Positions 1-20,045 of a stretch of 64,000 nucleotides of DNA are shown here, one piece after another. The first letter of the stretch is position 1. Every line of letters starts with the position of its first letter. Under the pieces are notes generated by a model that was not told where the DNA came from, searched no databases, and saw only the letters and a program-made list of their open reading frames with translations. The position numbers and the translations under genes were made by a program. The DNA comes from Corbicula japonica (lineage: Eukaryota; Mollusca; Bivalvia; Venerida; Cyrenidae): contig JAZAYU010000008.1 of NCBI GenBank assembly GCA_038501625.1, positions 12,338,938-12,402,937 of the forward strand, given 5' to 3'.

Positions 1-3000
1 GACTAAACCGCCATTTGTATCCCAATGCAACATTGTCCTCGCTTAACTATCTTCGGAAGCAGTGCCACGTCCTACCCCCTGTTGATGGACGCCGTCACCG
101 ATAAATGGAAATAATATTATAAACTACATGCTGACAAATTCTACTAAATGTTATTTGACTGTTGTAATATTTAGTGCACAGACACATGTTTAGGGTTTTT
201 AGTGTATAGTCAAATGATGATAATTATGACGATGATGGCGACGATGATCATGATGATGGCGACGGCGACACGGTTGTCTAAACCAAGATAAATAAATCTG
301 CATCTTATTGAACAGCTGTAGATAATGAGTTGCGTCTCTTTATACACTATCAAAAGAGTTAAACGATAATGAAATGAAATTTCTAAATAGAAAATACTAT
401 ATTATCACAAACATATACTGAATAATTCGTTGCATATGATTAAAAATTAGCACACCAACAAAGATAAACACAAATGAATTTTATAGGTAAAAACATTTGC
501 AACCTTTCACAAACCAGCAAACGTATTAATTAGGCAGTAGATGATCAATATATACAACTACAACATGTTGTTTGGATAACACTGAAATGAAAAATTCAAC
601 AAATAGTCCCATCGTGTCTTCCGTTTCGGTTTCAAAGTCAAAACACACAGATAGGAATTTCTATTTGTGCCGGACTTTGGAACTTTTAGAAAAACGATAC
701 ACATATCGCGTAAACAACACTCATCTACATTATGTTACGGTCATCTGTCAAAATAGAGTTTAAAATATTACAGCAAAATCTTTTCTTGAATTTCTTAAAG
801 TTAGATTTTCATCTTAGTATTATACCAGCAACATTGTAGTTGGATTCATTGATCAGCTTTTGCACATGTTACTTAAATCTTCGATGTTGCGAATGGATGC
901 AAAAATGCTTTTACCTGTGAAATTCACTTATGTACATCTTTTGAGATGTTTACTATTTTAAATGTGTGCCACATATCTTACAAAATATAACGATATGTTC
1001 CAATTTTTATTTTGAAAGCAACAAAACATTCTCGGAAAAACTCCTTCAAAGTGTATGCATTACCCCACCCAAGCAGAATGTTGGCGACCTCTTAACTAAT
1101 GCACCATTATATTCCATTTAAAAGACGGTGAATAAAAATATAATGTTAAAAGGGACATAAACGCTATTTATTTGGAAGTATTGAAAACGAAAATGCAGTA
1201 GTTCTTGATGAGTAACATTTAAGTTCATTATCAATCATTTGAGTAATATTAAAGATATAGGCCCTATGTTTAAAGCTTAAATCAAAATACTGAGTTAAAA
1301 GGGGCACATATGTGATTTTTTGAAGGGGATACCGACTTTGTTCGAAATGACCTGGATCATGATGTAAAGACATCTATTTTACGTTTCACATCTCGTAATA
1401 TTAATGAGCCAACTTCAAAAGTACATTTAAGAAAACTGTTAGTGAAAACCGGGAAAAACTTTTTAAAATATTTTAGAACAGTTTTGAGTCTTTTTGGAAA
1501 TGAATAAGGTCATAGTTTGGGTACATTTAGTTTTACTTTTATACCAATCACTTTGGTTAATGTTAAAGTTATGAATCAACTAAATAAAACACTTAAAAGC
1601 GGAAGTGAAAATAATGGGGTATAACTATATAAAAAAACATTTCATGTGAAGTTATAGATTTTTGTAGATTATAATGGTGAGATAATACAAGTTGGAAGCT
1701 TCATAGTTATAAGCCAAGTACATAAAACTTTCAAACGCAAAATCTAAAAATGTGACATTCTTGAAAAAAATACTTGTAATAGAGCCATGGGTCGTGTTCG
1801 TATGTAGTTTATGATGATGACATGTATACATTAAGTTTCATGTTCATAGCTCAAGTACGTAGTTTCAACATTATGAACCAGTTACATACAAACTTTAATG
1901 AAAAATCTAAATAAAACTTTTACGTACTTGTAACAAGTGCACTAGATCACAAAATTATGAAGCACACATAGCGCTCAATCGCGGCATTTAGTGCTCAGGG
2001 TTTACTTTATCAAGACATTTCGGGTAGTTTCAAAGTTTAGGACCAAGAGCATACATAACAAGAGTTGAAAGTTTCAAAGCTGTAGCAGGGGGCGGATCCA
2101 GGACTTCAGTAAGGGGTGGGGGGTTCAACTCAGCGAGTCATATTTTTAGCAGCGTTAATTTGTAACTGAGCTCGAACATCAGTCCCTCTGAAACTTCCAT
2201 GGTTCTCAATAAATAATATTTGTAAGTGGCCCAGATGAATTTGCAAGAGGCCTAGTCTAGGGGGTCAGGAGCCTGCTTCCCTGGAAAATTTTGAAAATCT
2301 ATATCCCAGATCCTGCATTCTGGGGTATTTTGTGGGGATTTTATAGCAGGTTTTGGACTACATTTTCATACTTGATTTTAACTATTTTCCTGCAGTAGTG
2401 ATGCAATTACATGTATAAGCACCCAGATCCAAATACTGTACCTCATTATTTGAATCTAGATATGCGATACATAATGTTTCAACTCGAGAAATTGTTAATT
2501 AGAGAAAAACAGCTAGAAATGGCTGTAGTTCGGGGCTCCCAGTTTGTGGCCAATACTTTCGCCAGTTGGAAAATGTTGGAGACATATTAGATCTTCTGGG
2601 GCCGAATGATGTTACCAAATAACTGTTTGTGGCGAGACGGGGTTTAGAGAGAAAAATAAGCTGTGATATACTTTTGTTTTCCTACTGGACAACAATAAAA
2701 CATATCATTATCTTTTGAATCAAGTTGCATAAATTAAATGTATGAACGTTAACGTGTCGAGTCCAGAGTCAACTTCAGTGATGGTTTTACTGTATAAGTA
2801 AAGTGAACATTGTGTATGGAGAAAAAATCCAATTTCTTTAACCGTCTGAAATTATATACACTTTTAACATCGGTTATATTCATTGTTTTAGATGTTGAAC
2901 GTTGAATTTTTTATTGAAGTAAAGAAATTAGATGGTTATTTGAGTTGCCACAAAATATTTAGAATCATTCTCTCTGCAAATGCAGGTATCAGAAAATTCG

Positions 3001-3430
3001 GCTAATACCGGTAACCCGCTCTGCTTCCATCATAGTCAAAATTTGTCAAAATTAATAAAATATCTTGTTTTTAGACACTTAAAATCTGCAAACAATGTTA
3101 AAAAAGTGTATGAGAAGTCCCACTATCAAGTAATGTCGTTTTAATTAGAAATAATTAGGAAAAACGGAGAAGCACCAATACAATCTTTGTAGGATATAAA
3201 GTATGTTACGACTGCGATTTATTTTACTTTTAAATGCTTTATTTTCATGAATGGCATGAAATTCAGTCCCAACTGACGCACTTTTAATATTCTTGGCGCT
3301 AAAATCCTGGAACGACCATGTCCAATATATACGCACGTGCTCCATGGCGCGCCCGGCATATATTTTTGGGAAACTATTTTATATTTTCTATGAGAAATCC
3401 TTCCAAATATAAATGAAAAGATGAGTGCAA
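1..3430. other. gene-free left flank with old repeats
   Basis: I see no supported gene here. The stretch is AT-rich. It holds a short GAT/GAC trinucleotide tract at about 217-262. Two degenerate blocks at about 1670-2090 share motifs such as GAAAGTTTCAAAGCTGTAG with the tandem repeat at 3.4-3.85 kb. A block at about 2088-2345 containing GGGGGCGGATCCAGGACTT looks like an old dispersed repeat. Short open frames are unsupported by any recognisable family. Confidence 0.5.
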
Positions 3431-3455
3431 GACTCTATCTCAGTAAAATATTCTA

Positions 3456-3850
3456 TAGTATAAGTAGTATGGAAGTTATGAGTTTGTACACTAGCTTGCA
3501 CGCAAACTTTAACCTGAAATTGCAAGTCGAAAAACGGCCATAATTTGATCAAAATGAAAGTTAGAGTTCTTGGCATATACACTCAGGATATAATGATGAA
3601 CAAGTGTTGAAAGTTTCAAAGCTGTAGTATAAGTAGTATGGAAGTTATGAGTTTGTAACACTAGCTTGCACGCAAACTTTAACCTGAAATTCTAAGTCGA
3701 AAAACGGCCATATTTTTATCAAAATGAAAGTTAGAGTTATGGTTCTTGGCATATACACTCGGGATACGATGACGGACAAGTGTGCCAAGTTTCAAAGTTG
3801 TAGCTATTGTAGTTTGTAAGATATAAGTTGCACGCAAACTTTAGCCAAAG
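3456..3850. repeat. tandem repeat, ~170-bp unit, about 2.3 copies
   Basis: Two near-identical units begin near 3456 and 3626, and a third partial unit begins near 3800. Shared words include AAGTAGTATGGAAGTTATGA, GCTTGCACGCAAACTTTAAC and TCGAAAAACGGCCATA. The unit spacing is about 168-174 bp. Related but more diverged text occurs at 1670-2090, so this is a dispersed family with a local tandem copy. Confidence 0.8.
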
Positions 3851-4669
3851 CGGGACAGCAACGCCGATGCTGACGACAGAGTGAGTACAATAGCTCGACA
3901 TATTCTTCGAATAGTCGAGCTAAAAACTTTAAAGGAAGCCAGCGCCGATGCCGTGGTGAATAGGCTAGATACCCATTCCACTCTCTTACACATCTGTTAT
4001 AGGCTGGGACTACTTTCAACTACTTTTACTTTAACTCAAAGAAATAGTTCACCAATTACATTTACAATAGATTGGGTTTCATCGGTTTTAATGAAAGATA
4101 GTGAAGATTTCTGTCATTTGTTTTACCTCAAGCTTTCAAATTCATAATTATGACTGTATAAAATAGGGCTGTCGAGTTTGGTAAAAAATCTTGACATTGA
4201 GCCTTTCGCAGAGATGTTAATTAAGTGAGTGTAAGGAACAACAACTCTGCAAAGGAGATTGTCCCTTTTCTTCAAACAGCCGAGCTAAAATGTCCCCCAA
4301 GGTAAAAAAATTCTTGACATTTGATTTTCAAATGACATATACTCTCGAAAGCTGACTTCAGTTTTGCATCGTAATTGCCAAGTTATAAAACTTAATCGCC
4401 AGCATAAACAAAGACAGTTCGACATTCAATACAGTTTGAAGATGAAAATCAATGTTAGAAAGTAACGTGAAACGCGGGATCCGATTAGCATTGTAATTTA
4501 GCAAATTGTTTTCTAAATGTATTTTATTTTAAGAACAGGAATATGAAAATTTTAGCATTTCGTACGTTTATTTTTAATAAAGTAAAACGGGTATAAAAGC
4601 AAAATGTTGAAAAGCACATAGAATGATTGCACTGTGTTCCGGATCGGCTTATTGTGATATTTGTAAAGT

Positions 4670-6375
<1,706 letters not shown>

Positions 6376-6549
6376 TTAATTGATGTTCACAAATAATCCA
6401 GCGACAGATCTCTCTACAGCTCCACTAGCTTAACATGTGAAACAAGAACCCGTCATCTTACAAACTATATAATGTCATGCGTGAACCCTATCAATATGCA
6501 CACGAACCCCTTCTATCTGGGAAGAGAGGTTGTTTTCCAATATTCGTTA

Positions 6550-6559
6550 CCATATATGG
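6550..6559 (-). promoter_or_regulatory. CArG box (SRF site) of actin 1
   Basis: CCATATATGG is a perfect match to CC(A/T)6GG, the serum response factor site. It lies 184 bp upstream of the actin 1 start codon and about 80 bp upstream of a TATATAG motif at 6465-6471. The flanks (TTACCATATATGGTAG) resemble those of the actin 2 and actin 4 boxes. Confidence 0.75.
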
Positions 6560-6859
6560 TAGTAAAATTGCAGGTTCGCTGAGCCGTACTCTTACAGTCG
6601 ATATATTGTTTGTTGTATATATGAAAGTGTTTATTTTCGGTCACGTGGTAAATTGACTGTGCAGGAATGTTACAAAATATAAACAAAACCGCTTTATCTT
6701 TTGAAACTGTCAAAATGAGCGTTAAATACACTACATTAGGTAACCTTGTAGTTTCAATTACCAATAATGGTAGGCTCTTTAACCACTGTATCGCTGCCGA
6801 CTGACTCATTTTGCAATGGAAACAGTACTGTAGAACGAAAAAGGTTGATTCCATGCGAG

Positions 6860-7619
6860 TATATGCATTAAATGACTTTTTAAGAACAACGTATGTTTGC
6901 CTTTCTTGTTGTTCATTGTACTTTTAATGATTCAACAAAGGACTTCCTAACAGGATAAAATCGGAGCTGCAACATTGAAAGAGGAAGTTTAACACAAAGA
7001 AATAATTGTTCATTGAATGACTTTGTATTGTTATGGCGAGCTAATAAATAATGACATTTATTATAATTATATGAACCTTATAGCGTGCAGTCTAAGTACC
7101 AAAAGGGAGAAAAAAGACTGGGGACGGTTATATAGTGGAGTGGGGTATCGAACTTGCCACTAAGATTATGCATACTGCTTGTAACTGCTCGGAGGGAAAT
7201 CGTACGAATTTAAATTTCATGCTAACACGGGGATGAATGCGAATGCTCCCAAAGAATACTCTTAAAAAGAGACGCACAACGGTCCAACCTCTATGTATTT
7301 GAAACGTTCTTTCGTCCTGTAACAGAAAGTGTGTATGATTTTAAAACTGAATCACTTGGCACTTGGCCTGCCGCCCCCACCCCCTCCTCATGCGATCTGC
7401 TGACTAATCAACGGATTACCACATTTTATTCTATATTACGAAAAACATTTACCATTATCGTATTTAAGTGAATTTGAAAGTGCAGATAGCATGTTATTCG
7501 CATTTGATTAAATAGCAAATAATGTAGCAGCGTGATAGGATGAATGCCTAGAGGCCCACTTGGAAGATTGGGAAACCAAATGTGTAGCCTCGTTAAATAA
7601 AGACCTTTACTTACTTGGC
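6860..7619. other. intergenic, no feature seen
   Basis: This is unique-looking sequence between the actin 1 promoter and the low-complexity tract. No coding, RNA or repeat signal was recognised. Confidence 0.5.
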
Positions 7620-7677
7620 TGCCTGCTTGGCCGCCCGCCCGCACGCCCGCCTGTCTGCCTTCCTGCCTGCCTGCCTG
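7612..7677. repeat. CCTG/CCGC low-complexity tract
   Basis: Short cytosine-rich words (cctgc, cgcccgc) repeat directly before the minisatellite. It is probably slippage-generated sequence. Confidence 0.6.
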
Positions 7678-9838
7678 AGGTTGTCAGTTACATGTAAGGA
7701 GTAGATGTTAGGAGGTTGTCAGTTACATGTAAGGAGTAGATGTGAGGGGGTTGTTAGCTACATGTAAGGAGTAGATGTTAGGAGGTTGTCAGTTTTATTT
7801 AAGGAGTAGAATTGAGGAGTGTGTCAGTTACATGTAAGGAGTAGATGTGAGGTGGTTGTCAGTTACATGTAAGGCGTAGATGTGAGGTGGTTGTCAGTTA
7901 CATGTAAGGAGTAGATGTTAGGTGGTTGTCAGTTACATGTAAGGAGTAGAATTGAGGAGTGTGTCAGTTACATGTAAGGAGTAGATGTGAGGTGGTTGTC
8001 AGTTACATGTAAGGAGTAGATGTGAGGTGGTTGTCAATTACATAGAAGGAGTAGATGTGAGGTGGTTGTCAGTTCCATGTTAGGAGTAGATGTTAGGTGG
8101 TTGTCAGTTACATGTAAGGAGTAAAATTGAGGAGTGTTTCAGTTACATGTAAGTAGAAGATATTAGGTAGTTGTCAGTTACATGTGAGGCGTAGATGTGA
8201 GGTGGTTGTCAGTTACATGTAAGGAGTAGATGTGAGGTGGATGTCAGTTACATGTAAGGAGTAGATGTGAGGTGGTTGTCAGTTACATGTAAGGCGTAGA
8301 TGTGAGGTGGTTGTCAGTTACATGTAAGGCGTAGATGTTAGGTGGTTGTCAGTTACATGTAAGGAGTAGAATTGAGGAGTGTGTCAGTTACATGTAAGGA
8401 GTAGAATTGAGGAGTGTGTCAGTTACATGTAAGGAGTAGATATGAGGGGGTTGTTACTACATGTAAGGAGTAGATGTTAGGAGGTTGTCAGTTTTATGTA
8501 AGGAGTAGAATTGAGGAGTGTGTCAGTTACATGTAAGGAGTAGATGTGAGGGGGTTGTTGTTAGCTACATGTTAGGAGTAGATGTGAGGAGGTTGTCAGT
8601 TACATGAGAAGGTTGTTTTTAATATGTAAGGAGTACATGTTAAGAGGTTGTCAGTTTCATGTAAGGACTAAAGGTGAGAAGTTTGTCAGTTACATGTTAG
8701 GTGTAAAGCTAAGGAGGTCGTCAATTACACATGAGGAGGTCGTGATTTTCATTTAAGGAGAAGATCTGATAATGTTTTCAGAGACATTTAAGGAATAGTT
8801 TGAGGAGGTTGTCAGTTCCATGTGAGAAGAAGATGTGAAGAAGTTTTCAGTAACACATGAGGCGTTGATATGAGGAAAGTGTCAGTTTCATTTAAGCAGT
8901 AAAGATGAGAAGGTTGTCAGTTACATATAAGGAGTAAAGGTGAGGAATTCGTCATTTACAGGAGAGGCGTAGATGTGAGGAGGTTGTCAGTCACACATGA
9001 GGGAAGATGTGAGGAGGTCGTCAGTTACATTTAAGGAGAAGATCTGATAATGTTTTCATTGATATGTAAGGAGTAGTTTGAGGAGGTTGTCAGTTCCATA
9101 TGAGAAGTAGATGTGAAGAGGTTTTCAGTAACACATGAGGCGTTGATATGAGGGAAGTGTCAGTTACATGTAAGCAGTAAAGATGAGAAGGTTGACTGTT
9201 ACATGTATGGAGTAAAGGTGAGGAGGCCGTCAGGGCATTGATGTGAGGAGGTTGTCAGTTACATGAGGGGCATTGATGTGAGGAGGTTGACAGTTACATG
9301 AGGGGCATTGATGTGAGGAGGTTGTAAGTTACATGAGAGGCATTGGTGTGAGGAGGTTGTCAGTTACATGAGGGGCATTGATGTGAGGAGGTTGTCAGTT
9401 ACATGAGGGGCATTAATGTGATGAGGTTGTCAGTTACATGAGGGGCATTGATGTTAGGAGATTGTCAGTTACATGAGGGGCATTGGTGTGAGAAGGTTGT
9501 CAGTTACACGACAGGCGTTGATGTGAGGAGGTCGTCAGTTACATGACAGGCGTTGATGTGAGGAGGTTTGAAGTTAATGAGAGGCGTTTATGTGAGGAGG
9601 TCGTCAGTCACATGAGAGGCGTTTTTGAGAGAAGGTTGTCAGTCACATGAGATGTGTTGATGTGAGGAGGTTGTCAGTTACAATATTAGAGGAGCTGATG
9701 TGAGGAGGTTGTCAGTTACATGAGAGGCGTTGATGTGAGGAGGTTGTCAGTTTCATTAGAGGCGTTGATGTGAGGAGTTTGTCAGTTTCGTGAGAGGCGT
9801 TGATGTGTGGAGGTTGTCAGTTACATGAAAGGAGTCAA
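7678..9838. repeat. 35-bp minisatellite, roughly 60 copies
   Basis: The unit has a constant core GGTTGTCAGTTACATG followed by a variable half. Left-hand units carry TAAGGAGTAGATGTGAGG, with a TAAGGAGTAGAATTGAGGAG variant. Right-hand units (from about 9230) carry AGGGGCATTGATGTGAGG or AGAGGCGTTGATGTGAGG. Both forms keep a 35-bp period, so the array has two spatially separated subfamilies. It lies 3' of actin 2 and 5' of actin 1. Confidence 0.93.
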
Positions 9839-9839
9839 G

Positions 9840-10650
9840 ATGGTATCGCTGGTTATTGGCTGATCACTCCGTGAGACGAATCAAGGGTAAACCTATCTTA
9901 ATCATTCACATTCTTCGATTTCTGACAATGGAATAACGTACAAAACTCAATCAATCGATATCTTTTGGGAACTTCGCCGATGTGTGCGGTGCGATTGTGG
10001 TAACGAACGCGCTTTCGTTGTTTTCTTTTGTTCTGTTTATGGAGGGGATATGTAGCACCCGTCATAACTCACAATTCTGCGAATTCTATTGTGTTTGACT
10101 CGTTCTTATGTCGGCAAATCAACTATAATTACGCATTAGGTACTAACATTTGCAACGCAACCTGTTAAAATGGGGCTCGGCCTGCGCGACCAGAGTTATC
10201 CCAGAACTGACTGAATAGCCGGGCATCTGATCTATGTCTACACCGTCAGAGAAGCCTTCTTGATGCACCTAGAAAGCTGTTTGCATCCTTTCCAGATGTT
10301 ATAAGCCCGCAATTTGACCAGGAACTTAACTTATCTCAAAGTTGATAAGCTTTGTTTTCTCAAGGTGGGTCACAAAAATAAAACATGACTTCACTAAAAT
10401 CGATTAAAAGGATCGTGTAGCCATTTGGGGATTGAAATAATCAGCTTCGCCCACAGAGAAGCAGCATATTGTTGGAGGGTCTGGCAGATGGTTTTAAGCC
10501 TATTTCCGATATGCGGTTTCATAAGTGGCAAATGTTTATTTATGAGATATTTAAATATTTTATTTTTTATTATTGAATGGTTTTAATTTAAACAATTTAT
10601 CAATATATATGCACTACCCACGACTTAAACGATAAACTGTCATATCATAT
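9840..10650. other. intergenic 3' flank of actin 2
   Basis: No gene was recognised. Several TTTATT words at about 10533-10570 are AATAAA on the minus strand. They are candidates for the actin 2 polyadenylation signal. Confidence 0.4.
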
Positions 10651-14723
<4,073 letters not shown>

Positions 14724-14756
14724 TTAACTGGTTCGGTTAGTTTGTGCTATGTATTA

Positions 14757-14766
14757 CCATATATGG
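14757..14766 (-). promoter_or_regulatory. CArG box of actin 2
   Basis: CCATATATGG lies 121 bp upstream of the actin 2 start codon, in the context TTACCATATATGGAAA. No clear TATA box was seen between the two. GTTAAAAG at about 14722-14729 is a weak candidate. Confidence 0.7.
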
Positions 14767-14769
14767 AAA

Positions 14770-15480
14770 TGCTCAAATTTTAGTAATCGCATCAATAGTT
14801 GATAATTTCAAACTTCAATAGAATTGTTAAAATCAAATTTTCACTTTTTCTTCTCGGTGAATAATCATGATGTGTGTCCGAAATTTTTGTATCCGTTTCA
14901 ATGATCTTTACAATTCGGCGAACTTAGTTAACCCCTATGGGTACCTGCCTCCAAAATGAGGTGTTAAAATATGACGCGGGTGACTGCATTTTTATGAACT
15001 TATCGAGATATTTTTTTCGGCAATTACTGAAATTATTTCGTAGATCGAGGACAGATTGTAGTTCTACATATGAGGGTTTCAATTTACTTTCGGTGCATTG
15101 TCGAAAAGAAATTAGTCCATGCTGATCATTAAAATGTAACAGGCAATTTCAATGAATTTTTTTAAAAGTTTCAAATTATCATAGCTGTTGTGTGAGCAAT
15201 CTTTAAAAGACGTTTAATGACACAAGAATGAAAAGTACGGTCTCTTGGAGAGAATGAAAATATGTACACATGAGGTGGTCCGATTATCGGCATTAAAAAA
15301 TCGGCAAGCTTTTTAAACCATTCATATATGTTTGTCCGACCTTTGGTGATTGTATACAGTTGTGAATCTAACAAAACCTCGTTGACATTAAAGAGTTACT
15401 TTATAGAATATGGGCTACAACAGCATCACTCACAAAATAAGCACTTTACTCCATATGGCACATACTTTCCGTCTGACCCG
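14770..15480. other. intergenic, no feature seen
   Basis: AT-rich sequence without a recognised gene. At about 15511-15555 a short block (GACGGCAAGGATGTGCCGGC) recurs in diverged form at about 24710-24760, so it is a dispersed repeat fragment. Confidence 0.45.
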
Positions 15481-15622
15481 GATTTGCACTGTTCGCTTTA
15501 TGATCCTGATTAGACGGCAAGGATGTGCCGGCTAATCTGGATCTACACTGTTCCCCAATAGGTTAACACCCATATACCATAGACTTAAGCGTAAATGTGA
15601 ACTCTAATGTGGTTGTTATTAT

Positions 15623-15795
15623 ACAGTTATTTCATATGTGATTTGGGAACAGTAAATTTGTTGGCCCGAGGTGGAGGGGATAGCGTTTTGAACTGTTGCC
15701 CGAGGCCGTAGGCCGAGGGCAACCGTTCAAAACGCTATCCCCGACACCGAGGGACAACTGTTTGACTGTTCCCAGATCACATATGAAATAACTGT
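15623..15795. mobile_element. foldback element, copy 1
   Basis: This is a hairpin with arms ACAGTTATTTCATATGTGAT...TTGGGAACAGT and the inverse. An inner GC-rich stem pairs GGGGATAGCGTTTTGAAC with GTTCAAAACGCTATCCCC, around a loop containing GAGGCCGTAGGCCGAGGG. No coding capacity. A second copy follows at 16072-16332. Confidence 0.85.
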
Positions 15796-15835
15796 TTTAT
15801 TACCTGATCAATTCAATGGGAGAATCCCCTATGAC

Positions 15836-16060
15836 TTTAGATCGCGCGAGGGAAACAGTTAAAACTATTGACCGGTCAACAGTTCGCTCAACAAACCGCT
15901 CGCTTAAAGGGGGGGGGGAGGGGGTAGGATCCTCTATGACGTCAGAGCACGTGAGGGAAACAGTCTAAACTATTGACCGGTCAACAGTTCGCGAACATGG
16001 ACCTTTTAAGGATTTCAGAAAACAGTAAGACATACCAAATTAAATTTACATAAGGTATCA
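15836..16060. repeat. direct repeats flanking the foldback elements
   Basis: Words such as GAGGGAAACAGT and TATTGACCGGTCAACAGTTC occur at about 15850-15895 and 15952-15995, and again in diverged form at about 16640-16705. They are followed by a shared ATAAGGTATCAGGTAATAATA at about 16050 and 16750. The arrangement suggests a longer composite repeat of which the hairpins are part. Confidence 0.65.
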
Positions 16061-16071
16061 GGTAATAATAT

Positions 16072-16332
16072 ACAGTTATTTCATATGTGATTTGGGAACA
16101 GTCAAACATTTGTCCCTCGGTGTCGGGGATAGTGTTTTGAACTGTTGCTCAGGTAATAAAACAGTTATTTCATATTTGATTTGGGAACAGTCAAACATTT
16201 GTCTCTCGGTATCGGGGATAGTGTTTTGAACTGTTGCCCTCGGCCGACGGCCTCAGGCAACAGTTCAAAACACTATCCCCTCCATCTCGGGCCAACATTT
16301 TGACTGTTCCCAAATCAATTATGAAATAACTG
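16072..16332. mobile_element. foldback element, copy 2 with duplicated left arm
   Basis: The left arm ACAGTTATTTCAT...GATTTGGGAACAGTCAAAC occurs twice (about 16072-16145 and 16160-16245) before the GC-rich centre and a single right arm ending AAATAACTGT. It is related to copy 1 at 15623-15795. The partial tandem duplication of one arm is unusual. Confidence 0.8.
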
Positions 16333-16769
16333 TTTTATTACCTGATCAATTACTGTTTTAACAGTACTCACAGATGACAAAAGGAACAAGAAAATAATTT
16401 TGCAAATATGTTTTTAATTAAACGTTTTAAATTTAGATTTAACAATCTTGTAACTATGTCACACTGCCAACATTTTGTATGTCAGTAGGTTTTCATATTG
16501 TTTTTCTCAGTAATTTCATCAAAAACTTAAGGAAACTGTCACTTTGCTTACAAAATTTTAATTTGTTTAAATACTTCACCACATTTTATTTATGGAGAAA
16601 TAATCATTGGAGTCAATTTGTTTCTTTACTATTCCACATGACGTCATGACGTCAGAGCACACGAGGGAAACAGCCGAAACTATTGACTGGTCAACAGTTC
16701 GCAAACATGGACTTTTTTAGAATTTCAAAACTACCAAATTACATTTATATAAGGTATCAGGTAATAATA

Positions 16770-17938
16770 AGTACTAGTATCAGTTTAACGCTCCTTTCAC
16801 CTTAAGAAAGAACATTTTGGTTTGGACGGCATTAGCTGAATTCGCAAACTGTTTGGGTTTATTATGAGAACGACGGTGAAAGTTCATGAAGCCATCTTAC
16901 AATGGAAAGTTACACTCACGAAATCGGCAATATGTTATATCAGGGTTTACTACGTTTGAAACCATGTATTACCCTTTTCTTCAAACCTAATCGAAATGTC
17001 TTGAACTCAATTTTTAGATTAGGTTGGAACTTTTAATTGTACAGGAAATTGCTATCGGTCGCGATTACTTAATGCTTTGTTTTAAAAATTCAAAAAGAAT
17101 ATCCACAATTTATTCCTAAAGACCATGTAACTGTTATGTTATTGTTGTTTTTCTTTAATTAATATCTCATTAAGGTTGTCATCTCTATCGGTTGACTTTT
17201 CTTGCAGCTGAAGGTTTCGCCCACGTTATGGGTTATATCGAGCTATCAAAAGGAAAGTCAGAACTTGAGCGACTGATATGATAAAGCTTGATTTACCTTT
17301 CAAGTTCACGTAAACTGACAATGGTTTAGCACGCCCCTAAAATCATACAACCAAATGAAGTTAATTTTACTGCATTACTAACGCTAGAACAACTGGGATT
17401 TACTTATTCATTCGTACGATGGCTGTTTAAGAATATTTCGTCGCATTTACTTTGCTTACAGGTCTTCTACAGTTCACATGATAAATTTTGGTATTTCAAA
17501 CACTGAATATTTTCGTCTTACACGTGACCATGGATGTTAAAGTTGTCAGAGACTTGTTAGTCGGAGCCTAGGCCGCTACATACACTTTAAAGATTGGTCT
17601 CAATTTTAAGTTCTATCATCAGGGGGTGGGGATGGCTTGCTCCGGTGAACACTAAGTTTGCTTATCGAAAACTACAATTGTTAAACTTCATAATGATAAA
17701 AAGAAACACAGTTTGTTTCGTTTATTTATATAAAACTGAATTGCATCATACGTTAAGTAAATCCTACCTTATCTTGAACTCAGTCAATCAAAAATCGTAT
17801 TTTATTGTTTCAGTCTTTTAAAAACATACCTTTAAAAGTGTATAAATGTGTAAAATTGTCTAGATCTATCACAGGTTAGCTTAATATTATTGCACAGTGT
17901 TTAAAGTTAAACATTAAAAAATAAGTCTATTTCAACAT
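16770..17938. other. 3' flank of actin 3
   Basis: No gene was recognised. TTTATT words (AATAAA on the minus strand) near 17718 and 17797 are possible poly(A) signals for actin 3. Confidence 0.4.
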
Positions 17939-19279
<1,341 letters not shown>

Positions 19280-19307
19280 CTAGTAAAGCAACTAAGGTGA
19301 CCCCCTC

Positions 19308-19378
19308 CTATTTATGATACCCGTTATCAAAGTACTGGTACAGACATATACCCTATATCATTCCATACCCTTATATGG
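19308..19378 (-). promoter_or_regulatory. actin 3 core promoter: TATA and CArG
   Basis: Read on the minus strand, CCTTATATGG (19369-19378) is followed about 53 bp downstream by CATAAATAG (19308-19316). The start codon is at 19234. A TATA-directed start near 19280 would leave a short 5'UTR of about 45 nt, probably without a UTR intron. Confidence 0.7.
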
Positions 19379-19837
19379 CGAAATTGTTTGCTGAAAATTG
19401 CCTTATTTGGAGATGATAGTATTTAATTATCTCTTTTGTTTCAATGACTTAATAATAGCCGATGATAACCATATGTCAAATATTTTGATAATCAAAGTCA
19501 AGTCGGTTCGACTACCGGAAAATTGGCTAACAAGGTTTACGTATCTACAACAATTTGCGTGTTTTAGTCATGACAAACGCTACCCTCATTGTTTTGTTAT
19601 TTCAGATAACCATTTAATGACCTGTAGATGGTAAAACAATAAGCGACGATTGACAATTGACCAAGAAACTCAATCATGAAATGTTTTAAATTTGCTGCCA
19701 GTAAAACGAAGGCATTGATTACGGCTTAATCAGGTAAAATCCACTGCTGAAATTAAAGAAACATATTATAATTTGAAAGCGTTATCAGTACATGTATACG
19801 TAGTGATAATATATTGTACTTTGTTTCTTTAAAAAGG

Positions 19838-20045
19838 TGAAATATGCATATCAGGAATTGCCACATTCAGAAAAAAACAGCCTCCCCACACAGTCAAGAA
19901 GAAGAGAGGGGGAGAGAGCATGGTTAATAAAATAATCAGTTTCAAAAAGGACGCCACTAACAAAAAACAAAAATGAGAACCCGAGGGGTTACCGCCTTGG
20001 AACGGTCAGTGGCAAATCAAATTGCCACTGGGGGTTTAAACCAGG
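19838..20045. repeat. dispersed repeat, copy 1
   Basis: It contains ATATGCATATCAGGAATTGC, a GA-rich tract, then GAACGGTCAGTGGCAAATCA and GGGGGTTTAAACCAGGTT. The same ordered blocks recur at 54866-54965 (5' part only) and 59281-59690, and more weakly at 60850-60915 and 61325-61500. No coding frame is shared, so it is a SINE-like or other non-autonomous family of unknown type. Confidence 0.75.

Noticed and set aside
1..113. Short open frame at the left edge ending in TAA, possibly a last exon
   Set aside because: Only about 36 codons are visible, with no recognisable motif and no testable splice site inside the window.
7678..9838. CRISPR-like regular repeat
   Set aside because: Units are contiguous with no unique spacers, and the genome is eukaryotic. 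It is a minisatellite.
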